A stretch of 64,000 bases of DNA, taken from Balanoglossus misakiensis (Eukaryota; Hemichordata). The stretch's first letter is position 1. Every line of letters begins with the position of its first letter. A program made the translations under genes and the position numbers. The stretch is from contig CM082593.2 of NCBI GenBank assembly GCA_040954595.2, positions 558,001 to 622,000 on the forward strand, given 5' to 3'. The notes under the pieces were generated by a model. The model was not told the origin of the DNA, searched no databases, and saw nothing but the letters and a program-made list of their open reading frames with translations. Below, piece by piece: positions 45,114-56,669 of this stretch.

Positions 45114-48100
45114 ATGGCATCCAATCTTATAACCGATTCGCCAAAAATCCTGATCAGCCTTGTGATCGTGTATCTACTCGATGCATCACTCTACATAGCT
45201 GTAGTAGGTAAGTGACTAGTGGTGAGCGGTTGATCTTCTTGCTGTTATGTCCATCGGTAAAGCTACAAGTCTGCTCATTCAAATTTTTGAAGCACAATTG
45301 TCATGGGCTCTTCAAACCGATTGTTTCTTGCTTTACTGCATTGAACGCCAGGAATGCGTTGTACCAACGAATGTAAATACGCAGACGATGGAATATGTGA
45401 TGATGGCGGAGTTGGTTCGTTGACACGTGATTGCAGATACGGCTCGGATTGCGCAGATTGCGGTAAACGAGGTAAGATAAAAAAAAAATATGCACCTCTG
45501 AAGAGAGCGTTGAATTGACCAGGAATAACTTGCATTTCGTTCATTTGTATTGGTCGACCAGTCAAAAAAGCAATGCACCGTGATTACAGATTCGATTGTC
45601 TTTCCAGTTAACTTATTGGCTGGTCAATTGGCCATATCTTTGTGGAAAATCAGTCTGCGAACAGATGTGCACCTGTTCCATTAAACGGTCGCCCATGACG
45701 TAACTCCACTGAGACCAGTACTTTTCCCAAAACCCTTTCTTCTGGAAAACGTCAATCCTTTAAACGTAGTACGAAGGAGTTTGAAATTCACACCAACAAC
45801 TCGATTGTGTTTCTTCTTTCTCCAATAGAAGTGAACGTGTGCTGGGACATCTGTACATTTTCTGAAGATGACGAGTGTGACGACGGAGGTGACGGTTCGG
45901 GTCGCTACGTATTGTGTGATTTGGGGACGGACTGCCAAGACTGTGGTGTCAGGTTCAAGGAACAAGTCGGTGAGTGGGTTCTACCAAAGAGCATCATTGC
46001 GTTCCGGGTGGGATGTGCATCATAACTGGACAAGAGAGGTATTCTATATTTATTTCTCTTTTTCTCCTGACAGTCATATGCACCGACCACTGTTTCTTCA
46101 GTCGTGATGGAACCTGTGATGACGGAGGCAGTGGCTCTGAGTTTCACACCTGTGCTTTCGGCAGTGATTGTTCAGATTGTGGAGAGAGATTCGGTAAGAC
46201 ATTTGGATTTCATCTGAAAAAAAAAACACTCACGTTTTCTTGGCTATATTAAATTGTGTGACGATATTGAGTACTGTAACAAAAATTCCCCGTCATTTCA
46301 GAAGGAGAACCAGCCCCATCGATTGGTTCGATGATAGCACCGCCATCGTCGACGCCAACAACATCGCCGTCTTCTGTTTCTCCGACCTGGTCCACCACTC
46401 TCACGACGCCAATCGGCGAGAATCGATTCAAAGGTAATCCACGTCCTTCCAATAAGGCCTTACTTGCTTGCTTACTTAGTTTCTTATTTACAAACTAACT
46501 GACTAACTAACTAGCAACCCACTCACAAATTTACTAACAAATATCCATTATTTCTAAGCGGCGCGTGTACAAAATTAATCCAGTTTTAAACTGTTTCCTT
46601 GATTTCCAGGATATCCTGACAGTGGATGTGGCAACGCCGGATATTTATCTGAAGATTCTGGAACATTCACCAGCATGGGATTTGGAGAGCGTTTCTATGA
46701 CGACAACGCACGGTGCGAATGGCATATCCAAACGCCAAACAGAGTAAGCGAAGCATTTCTGTGTTCATGCCATAGAAACTTTCCGAAGTACCATAGACCT
46801 TCGCTTCAGGGTCTTTGGAAGTAATACCTTTCTCGTCATTTGAATGACTCTTGTTTTGAGTTCAATTGACAGAGTTGATTACTTTTGATAAATCTTGGTT
46901 ACTTCTAGAGGGTAATGAAATTTCAACTTTCAAACCATGAGTACAACCATTGCGTCTTTTCTCACAGAGGATAAAACTTGTAATCGATCCAATCGACGTC
47001 CAAGGCTGCTGTGACTTCATCCGGGTGTTCGACGGACACGATGAAACTGCAGACTTAATTGGTGAATTCAACAACGACAAGCCTTTCTTTTACGCAATCA
47101 TGTCATCAGCAACAGAACTCTTCGTGCGATTTGTCAGTGATCTTGACGGAAATGGAAAGGGCTTTTCAGCAACATACACAACCATAGGTGAGTAGAAGTG
47201 ATTCTTTTTGCGCTAACCAGGTGGAGTAATCGCCTACACGCACAACATCAGTAGAATTTGTCTCCAATTCTTCAATAGTTTACACTGGTTACAAATAGTA
47301 GCTTTCAAGCGTACTGTTGCTCTGACGCAAAGATATTTCTCTCTTGTTTCAGATATCGACCATTCTGGATGTGCTGGGCCACGTGTACTTACTGAACCCA
47401 ATGGTGTCATAGCGAGCTCACCTGAGGGTTACCGGGAATTCGATTACTGTGAGTGGCACATCAGACCTTCTCTTGATGTGACAGAGGTATGTCTTAACGG
47501 TTTCCTTAGTTACCAATACTCCAGAGTGGTTGAAACTTTTCTATTTCGTTGTACCAACGTGCTTCTAATGCAGGTGTTCAGTATGATTAAATTATACACT
47601 ATGCAATGATAGGGATTTGTCAATTCAGGTGCACATTCCATGATATCGGATTTCACTTGAGGGTGGGTCGTTCATGGACTACTTCTTCAGACACACCTTG
47701 TATTTTTCAGGATTCGACCGCAGCATTTGTGATTGTTCTGACGTTTGAGACGTTAGACCTGGATGCAGGAGATTACATCAGTCTCTATGACGGCACGGAC
47801 TCGCTGTTACTCGGCCAGATCGACAAACTTCCCGCAAAAATCGAATTCGCGAGCGGAAATGCCACTGTTGTGTTTCAATCGGACAAATTGAGCGTGGATA
47901 TCGAGTTTGTAGGATTTTACGCAACATATACAATGATGGGTAAGTTGATAAACAGCATTGAAGCTAACTCTTCTATGCATTTATATTCAACGACCAACAA
48001 TAAAAATAACCACAGCTTCATGTATTGAGTTGATCAATAGTATTCATTTGGCTGTGATGTGATGTTTTTTGTCTAACAGAAGTGGAAGGTTCGGGATGTG

Positions 48101-49441
48101 GGAGTCCCAAAGTTCTAACCAATCGGGTTGGCTCTTTCAGCAGCATCCATTTCCATGACAACTTTGGTTATTACGATAATAATGTGATCTGCCAATGGGA
48201 TATTATCGTCGAGACAGGCAAGGTACTCTCATATTTCTCTTTGATGTAGAAACAGTTCTTCGAAAGCCCACATTTAGCTTTCCTTGCAAAAAATACGAGT
48301 GGTTCAAAAAGTGGGAAGTTGAGTATGCTGACAGTTTTTCATTGGCATTACAGAAAGTCAAGTTTGACTTTGACAGCCTAGCTTTGGAGGAATGCTGTGA
48401 CTTCTTGTTAATCTATGATGACACAGACGATCCTGAAAATCTCATCGACCATATCAGTGGTGAATGTACACCTTCTGTTATTTCAAACAGCAACCACGTG
48501 TTTGTGCGATTCGTCACCGACTCAAGCATCGTCAACAAGGGATTCTTCGTAAAATACAGTGAATATGGTAATATTTAAGATTATAGAATTATGATGAGTG
48601 AAGTGTGATGGAGGTCTTCATGATACATGTACACTGCAGTGTGTTTTACCCACCTATGAAGGTCATTGATTGCCACTCACACTGACATGACCTTTTTGCA
48701 GAACCAGGTTATGAAGACTCCGGCTGCGGTAACCCCAAATATCTTCACCCATGGAATCCAAAGTTGACTAGTCTCAACTATGGAAGACACGCCTATCCAA
48801 ACTCGATACACTGTGAATGGATTCTGCAAGTGAAAGAATCTAAAGTAAGCATAAAGGCAAACTGAGTATAAACATCTGCTTTTTAATTCAAGGGATAAAG
48901 TCGTCCATAGTGGTATTCACACGTGCTGCTCATACACAGAATGTGAGTTGAGCTGTCAGTGAAGAAAACCATCAATCAATCAATCAATCTATCGAAACTA
49001 AAAATGCCTAATAATTTCATGATGTTGAACCAACAAGCGAAACAAACTAGCGTTAAAATATGTGTATCAACGCTCGGGTATTCGAGCAAAAACATCACAT
49101 GATATCGCATAAACAAGAACCATCGGCTCGTATTTAATCGGATTAAAAACGTCGCTTTTCTGCTGCAAACATATGTTATTCACTCTAAATACATTCACAC
49201 CATACTGCACTTTTGTTCTCAGGTTGTCAGATTGACCTTTGTGGATTTTTCTACCGAAGAATGTTGTGATTTTGTCAATGTACACGATGGACCAACTGTT
49301 GACCACAATCTGCTTTCATCAGTTAGTGGTGATGTAAACAAATTCAGTGTAGTGTCGACAGACAACCAAGTGCTGGTATCTTTCACAAGTGACAGCAGCG
49401 AGAACTCAGATGGTTTTCTGGCGTATTTTGAAGAATTATAA
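45114..49441 (+). CDS. Secreted or membrane-anchored modular protein: three CDDGG Cys-rich repeats, Ser/Thr/Pro linker, four CUB domains; 13 exons
   Basis: Exons 45114-45207, 45352-45471, 45829-45969, 46074-46193, 46302-46433, 46610-46743, 46968-47187, 47353-47486, 47711-47939, 48080-48222, 48354-48567, 48702-48844, 49223-49441; 2,043 nt, 680 residues. Exon 1 encodes a hydrophobic segment (ILISLVIVYLLDASLYIAVV), a signal peptide or signal anchor. Exons 2, 3 and 4 each encode one repeat: C-x3-C-x7-CDDGG-x-G-S-x5/6-C-x2-G-x-DC-x-DCG. Exon 5 is a Ser/Thr/Pro linker (about 159-202), likely O-glycosylated. CUB1-4 follow at about 205-320, 322-441, 443-560 and 564-680, each split over two exons, with CEWHI/CQWDI and CCDF-type motifs. 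The protein ends with the last CUB, so no C-terminal anchor or protease domain is present. CUB proteins act in extracellular binding; the partner here is unknown. Confidence 0.9.
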
Positions 49442-50135
49442 GGCGAGTATGATCACAAGTAAGGCCGAGCAAAAATTTGTGTTTCTGATATTATTCTGGA
49501 TGAATTTGCAAATTGTTACATTGGCTGAACTATGCATGATTAAACAGTATTTTGGTGGTGTTCTGTTTTGCATTTTAGGTAATCATCTTACGAACAGTGT
49601 TCATGATAGTCGACGTCCTTGAGATCGACAGAATCTGCCCATGGAATGTTCAACCGTTTACGTCACATTGCAGCATTAGGATTTGGACACCATTGGGAAG
49701 TCAGCAGATGTCATGCCTAACAACTTCTCACAAAACAGCAGAGGAGTTGCACCATCAAAATCATATTTGCATAGAATTTCATCGAAGTGTTTTTAAAGAA
49801 GACCTGCACCCATTCACAACCTGGTCTTACCTCAAAACAATACTCAGTGTAGTCTGTGCACAAGTCTGGCAACAAATGATTTATATATGGATGATTGTAC
49901 TCTTTGTGTATCTGACCATTTTATTACAATATATTTGATGTGTAACTGTATGCACATGTATGAAACTAGGGCGAGACGAGATTGAATCGTTTCTGTGGTC
50001 ACGAAACCCACCTAAAAATCTGACATGCAAAGTTATGGAGATAAGTGAATTTGTTTATTGATATCAATACAACATGCAAAGCTAAAGATAACACATAAGG
50101 ATCTTGTGTCAGTAATTTACATATTTACAATAACA

Positions 50136-50220
50136 TGTGGGCCATCCCAAGCAGAAAGAGGTCTTATGGTCATAAGTATCGCGCTTCCATAAGACCCCTT
50201 TTTGCTTTGGATTGCCCATG
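50136..50220. ncRNA. Candidate pre-miRNA-like hairpin (or small palindromic repeat)
   Basis: Arms 50139-50169 and 50187-50217 pair at 27 of 31 positions by Watson-Crick, one further position is a G-U wobble if the + strand is transcribed, and three outer pairs (one A-U, two G-U) extend the stem. The loop is 17 nt. The size and spread mismatches fit an animal miRNA precursor; a MITE remnant would look similar. No expression evidence. Confidence 0.35.
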
Positions 50221-51906
50221 CCGCACACACTTTACTCTGGTAACATAACTACTGTCATAAAACATGATTGGAAAGGAAGGTTGTTGAAATTGCAAACTGG
50301 AGATTGTTACAGAAATAGGATACATTTAGTTTTCATTAATCAGTAAGAGAACAAAAGTGAGATGGTTTTGAAAGAAAAGTATTGAGTTTCCCCTTCTCAA
50401 CCCTTCTTACACAAAATGTCTTCTAGAATCCTACCACATTACCTACAGACTTGATTATACATGACAAACCAAGGTAACTAAGAATATTGATTTTCATAGC
50501 AAATTATCCAACTGCAATGGCAGATGGCACCACATCCAGGTACATGTAACTATTCGCAATTAAATGAAGGGTTTTCATTGAGACTACTACTTTATATGAT
50601 GAAAACATTTACAACAAATTCCTCTCTCTATTTACTATGAACATCTTTACTTTTATTACTCGCACAAAAGTCATGACAACAAAGTAGAATCTGTTCATGG
50701 TTTCTTCACCACCACAACTATTAAACCTTTTCTTTTAAAATAACCAAACCAAACAAAAAATAGAGAGTAATGACACTATAACCCAATAGTGGCAAAGATG
50801 TCTTTCAAATAGCATTCCAAATCTTGTGTCCAGCAATACACATTTGGCAAGTTTTCACTTCACGATGCAAAATCCAGCAGTTGGTGAAATGGTGCATTAT
50901 GGCCACGTCAACTCTTCACAGTGGCACATGCCATTGTTGCCATTGTGGATAAAACAAGTTTATACATCTGCAACAAACTTGACATGACCTTCTCCGACAT
51001 ACACGAATATCGGTATACGTGTACAAAAACACTTCCAAACACTTCCTACAAAAGGACTGAAAAATCAAGGGTGGGCTGACGCGGCAGTTTTCTCTCATCT
51101 CCAACTGGGTGTCGACCATCAATTATCAGCATCCTGCCATAATGACCCCTACCTTTTAATGAAACGGAAATAAATAAATTAAAACGCAACGAAAATAAAA
51201 CTAAACAGGAAAATAATTGGACACAAATAAAAAAACAAATGCTGGTGTCTTCCACACAAAGATTAAACTCTACACTATAACAACACATTGTGAGATAACC
51301 ATGCAAAATTAAGGATACCTTGTGTGTTACATCCAAGAGGTTGACTAAAGGATAGAATACAACGTTTTGTTAACATTAACCATCTACAACAAACCACTGA
51401 TTGAAATTGAAAATATCTATTATCTGAAAGTTGATAGTCATGACTTGGGTAACACTCAATTATTTGAATCGTTTGGACTTATTACATACAGAAGACGTCA
51501 AACTTAACAGTTTTTGCTCCAGACCTTAAACTGTCCTTTTAAACACGTAAAACGAACTGTAGTGTAAAGTTTAATCACCAGATATCATGCAAGTGCTAAT
51601 AATAAAGGGAGTCTGTAAACCATACCAGTGCAAAGTGGCCCGTGTACAACACCACTGTGATCACTTCAAGCATGTGACCTATCATAGATTTTAAAATATA
51701 CTTTTAAACAATCTATGCGTACATCATTATTTTCAATTGCGTTATTGAACACTCTTTTAACAAAACAGCTAAAATTTATATATCCGAAATAATGACCCTG
51801 CACCACATCATAGATGTTTTCGATTTCAGAATAATGACAGCTTGTTATGTTTTTAGATCTTTGCAGGCAGTGGTTATTGAGGTAAAGCCTAGTCCTTCGT
51901 TCATCT

Positions 51907-51912
51907 TTTATT
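51907..51912 (-). promoter_or_regulatory. Likely GPCR poly(A) signal
   Basis: AATAAA on the transcript strand, 78 bp past the stop codon. Longer 3' UTRs are possible. Confidence 0.5.
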
Positions 51913-51989
51913 TATATTTCGCGTTCTTTTACCACATACGACTTTCCCTGGTGTACAAGTCTGAAACCAACCCCAGTCAAAACACCCAA

Positions 51990-54900
51990 TCAAGCCACCG
52001 ACTCTAGGACAGTACCATCGGTCTGGCTGCTGTAGAAAGACTTCATGTGTCTGTGTCCCTTCTGTTTTCTCCAGCAACGACACGAGAACACTTGAATGAA
52101 TCCACGTCTAAAATTCTCGTTGAATCCGCAATAAATCAGAGGGTTGAGGGCGCTGTTAGCGTATCCTAACCACAGGCAGAAGAAGAATATATTCTGCTTT
52201 ATGCTGTATGGAACCTGGAATGAAAAAATACTCATATGAATTACTCTTAACATTGTAGTATAAAAAAATAACTCAAGTGGCTATACTTTCTTGCGTCATC
52301 TTTCAAGAATTTAGTATTTCATCAAATTTCAAAGTTTTTACAGAAAACATGAAGCTATTGATCTTGAAAGTGAGTGAATTCATGTTTCCACAACTTACAC
52401 CAAGATTGGGACCCCAGTCAGTCCAAACCATGAAGAGCTGGTAGGGAAGCCAACAGAGGGCAAAGGTCACGACAACCACGATCAACATGCGGATAACCTG
52501 TCAAGAAAGGAATAACAATAGTTGTGATTTACGTTGACAACAAAAAAGTTGTCTGAAATTCAAAATTCCATGATTTTCTATCCTGTTCATATGTTTACAT
52601 ATTATGTGAAACAGGCTATCTCCACGTAAAAACCATAAACTCGTCCTCATGTATGACAGTCATGTGATGAACACAAAGCCGGATGATGTCATCGCATAAT
52701 TTCGTGACGTCAAACGTGTAGCCAAACTTGTCTGTTACCAGCAAAAGAAACAAGAGCAATGGTGCATCCCGAAGCCATCAAATATAACTTATAAGGAGGC
52801 AATGAAACTGATTTTTGGGCATATTTTAAACAACATCATAGTCTCTATCCTTTTGAAGAAAGGAACCAATAAAATTTACCGCGACGCAACATGGTATCTG
52901 ACTGAGACTAATGAATTGATGCAAATTCTGACCTGTTATTCATAAAAATGATTTAATATTGAAATTTAAAAATACGATAAAAGGTAATTTGTTATTCAGA
53001 TAACACTTGAAAGAGTGTTTTTTATCGCCTCTGAGTGTTGTTTTATTATCGTTTTATCGCTGTTAAGTGTTGTTTTATCATCACTAAACTTCTGACTCGA
53101 TACATGAGACTGAGTGGTTCAAAATTATACATTTGCAACGCGTCATTGATCTGCATCGAAGAGGTGAGATTTTATGAAGGTAACATCCGAGTTTACGACT
53201 CTAAGTATTTTATTGTCAATTGTTACGACCTGCAATCGAAATGCCCAAGAAAATGGCTACTTACAGAGACATTTCTTTACAGGACATGAACAGAAACGTG
53301 CACCAACTGACTGATTATACGTTTGCTGTACACACATGATGGTTCAAGTTGTTAAAACAGAGAGCAGCAGTTCTCAATTCTTTTTTACACTGTGCAGTTC
53401 CTTCTGTTGAACTTACCTTTCGTTTCAGCTTATCTTGAGTTACTGTAGTTGATTCTATCCGCTCACCCGGCGCCCTAGTAATCCAAAGTTTACGTCCGAT
53501 GGAAAGATACGCGAACAGCATTATCCCTAAAGGCAGGATGTACGCCAAAATGAATAGACAAAGTGTATAGACGTCCTCCTGTCGCGAAAATTCCCACTCC
53601 GTGTCTTCGTAGCAAAAACTCTGATGTACGCCGTCATCCCACACCCACTCTTCATACTTGGTGTGAATGACGATGGGGATGTTGATCAGAATGGCGACAA
53701 CCCAAACTAGAACGACGACGATACCGGTATTGCGTTCAGTGATGCGGGCGCGTAGAGGATGAAGGATAGCAAAGTAGCGATCCCCGGCGATTACTGTTAG
53801 TGTGAGAATACTGCATATCACCGATACACCTGTGTGTGAGAGAAGGAGGGGGAGGGGGAAGGGGGACAGAGAAAGGGAGGGAGGGAGATGGGCAAAGAGA
53901 ATTAAGTACTGAAAGTTAGCTTTGAATGTTTTCTTAATCCAACCAATTTAACTTTTCACTCATATGTGACACTAAATAAATTTTGAGCAGACCCGAATTG
54001 CATCAGATGCCCCGAATGTTTATGCAGTAGGTGGTGTAAAGTGCACAAATGCTATACTAATTTTAATTCCTCAAACAAAATTTACCATTAGTTTCCTGCG
54101 TATTTCATTTATGATAAAAATTATCTGCTTTTAATTAAATGTGTATCTATCCTGTTGAGGTCAACATGTTTATCCTCAATTATTAGTTTCCACCAAAGAG
54201 AACAGATGGGACCTAATCTGTGTCAGACTATAGTATCCAAGAAGTGGGTTCTCAAATGGTAAATGCCTGCAACAGCATCAGATTAGTCAAAATGTGCTGT
54301 TTGAATGTTAATTACTACCCCATGAAATGCGGTGTCCATTTGCAACAAGGTCAAATGACTTAGCCTCAGTAAAATTTGAAAAGTGGTAGTACGTTTTGGT
54401 TGTGCTGTGCACCGCAAGAATGCAATCCATTGTGTAACCAAGTTTTGTGGTTACATGTATATGGACACACATTTCATACATGCGCATACAGATACATGTA
54501 TATGTTCACATAACACTAACGATATCTGTCTCAATGTGCTTGTCGGAACCTTTTTGCCGTGTGTCTACACAAGTTGGAATATATTACATTGCTCGTTACC
54601 ACTGGATGACATGGTTTGGTCAAATTTCCTTTATATGTGACAGTTTTATATTACAATTTCCTGTATATAGTTTATAACTTTAAAATAAACACTCCTCCAA
54701 GATCAGGAGTTCATTTGGTTTACATCCAGGGCTCGAAATTTACTTGCAAATATTTACAATAAAGATATCCTGGTTTCCCTTGGGTTGTACTTGGCTGTGT
54801 CCAATGGTAACCAATGAGAGAAAAAGCATCCACTCTGTATAACACATCTGTTTCAGTCGGCGCATTGAGAGATCAAAATTAATATGGTTTTGATAACTAG

Positions 54901-56669
54901 TAATTGAAATTGGTGATCCAGAGTAATATTCTCTGGTCCTTTTAGCACAGAATCACCGCTAGTGAGCAGGATTTAGAAATAACGATTCATACACTGCGGG
55001 GATACAAATTCTGTATGCAGGATCTGTCAATTGTCAAAGGTGCATGGTCTGAAATAACTTCACAGTGACGGATAATTTATAACCTGATCTGTAATGTTGA
55101 ATTTTTAACCTTGCTTGGTGAATTTCGAAAGAAAATTCATTTTGCTGTTTTATTACAGCCTACAAAATCCGCTTATGCTGGATTTGATGCCAACATCTGT
55201 TGTTTTGAAGAAATGTGAGCCCGGATGGTGGATGAATAAGTAAAATACAGAAGATGAATACCAGCATTGTTAAGTATTCAAACCAAATACACCCCAAGAC
55301 TACACATTTTAGGTTTTGAAGCACAATGCACAGTGAAATTAAAATGACACGACAGTATTACGATCAATACACTAATTATTCTGAAGTCCATAGAGTTGGA
55401 GATAACTAATTAATTAGTTAAACCACGCATATTGCTCTCTGACATAACCTATCTCATTTTCTTAGTAATTAGGGTCAACATTGTCACTTTCATTAATAAA
55501 ATCAACCAAAGAAATTGACTGTTAAGTCGCTCTTGGTCTTAAAACTAACCATGCAAAGGGGTCATTTTGCACGCAAGAGGTTGTACCAACATCCTGCTCC
55601 AATTTTCAATTCTGATAAGCGAGACAGAAGCTCAATGCAAACAAGCAAAAGCACATTTGAAACTGCACTGTGTTTGAAACATTTGTACGATATCAATCTA
55701 TATGCTTGTACCATACATACATCACATCTCCTTTCACCTTGCAGTTGTGTATGATTTGATAGTGATTAATATATCCCGGGCTTTGATTAGCTTTTGGCCC
55801 TACAAGTTTTATCTTTTTATGCGTGGAAAACCAAACCTTATCCTATAATTTATAAAAGTTGTTTTCTTTTCTCACCCCTGAGGTTTTACAATAAGCGAGC
55901 GATAAGTTGAAGCCGTAAGCACTGCCATGGCGTCAAACATAACATGGGAATTGATTTCGCGACACTGTCGTAATGACTAGCTAGCGGCGATTTGTCGAAA
56001 ATAGACGATTTTTATGTCGTCTAGGGAACCAAGAAGTCTAAGATTGATTCATGTGGCTTACAGGATAAGCGGGACTGAACATAACATATTGCTAACACAC
56101 ACTAACGACTTGACAAAGTTTTTGAAAATGTGAAGTTAAAAACGTAGAGAATGAAGATTAACTTAGTGTCACCATAAAATTAGGATGCCAATAAATCATT
56201 TGATTCTGGCTGTTAGTCCCTCAAATGATACACACACATAAATGCATGCAATGATCATGATGTATACCACATCCATGAAAACAAACTCGGTAAACAACAC
56301 GGGAAGACTTTCGTCATCCATGATATACAAGCAAACACTAAGAGACTTACCTTGTAATGGTAAGCAGAATTTGCACATAAATTCTCCGAATATCCAGTCT
56401 TTAGTCAGATGGTCCACCAGGACAGTCCACTCTGTAAAAGCAGCAATGAGAAGATCGGCCACAGCAAGATTGACAATGTAGTAGTTGGTCACGTTGCGCA
56501 TGCTGCGATTCTTGATAACGATGGTGATTACGATGACATTGCCGACGACAGTCACTAAGATGGTGATAGTGAAGAACACGATCTTCAACACGATGGACCA
56601 GGTTGGTCCCGGGTCGAACCCAGGGAACGCATTATAATCAGTTATATTGGTTGTGGTGTTGTTCACCAT
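51990..56669 (-). CDS. Rhodopsin-family (class A) peptide G-protein-coupled receptor, 4 exons
   Basis: Seven-helix plasma-membrane receptor of 351 residues. Exons in transcript order: 56669-56351, 53829-53417, 52497-52399, 52214-51990. The N-terminus has N-glycosylation sites ([11 protein letters not shown]). Motifs: TM1 GNVIV, TM2 NLAVADLL, D123-R124-Y125 after TM3 ([11 protein letters not shown]), CWLPY in TM6, NPLIY in TM7, then FNENFRRGF (helix 8) and a palmitoylatable CRCW. Cys in FMCKFC (TM3 start) and SFCYED (second extracellular loop) can form the usual disulfide. [10 protein letters not shown] and [20 protein letters not shown] recall tachykinin, leucokinin, NPFF and orexin receptors; I cannot choose among them. 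The frame is open upstream of ATG 56669 only to a TGA near 56727, so this ATG is taken as the start. The intron after exon 1 is 2.5 kb. Confidence 0.9.
53830..56350 (-). other. GPCR intron 1 (2.5 kb), with an 18-bp palindrome
   Basis: No coding exon recognised. The sequence 55403-55420 (TAACTAATTAATTAGTTA) is a perfect palindrome with three overlapping TAATTA/TTAATT-type homeodomain core words. A purine-rich (GGGAGG)n-like stretch lies at 53843-53890, just upstream of the exon 2 acceptor. Confidence 0.6.

Larger units (their letters stand above)
49442..51989. other. Intergenic and 3' UTR sequence between the CUB gene and the GPCR
   Basis: The two genes converge. A weak ATTAAA at 49539-49544 could end the CUB transcript; AATAAA on the minus strand at 51907-51912 could end the GPCR transcript. 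The remainder is AT-rich with no coding exon recognised, apart from the hairpin listed separately. Confidence 0.55.
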
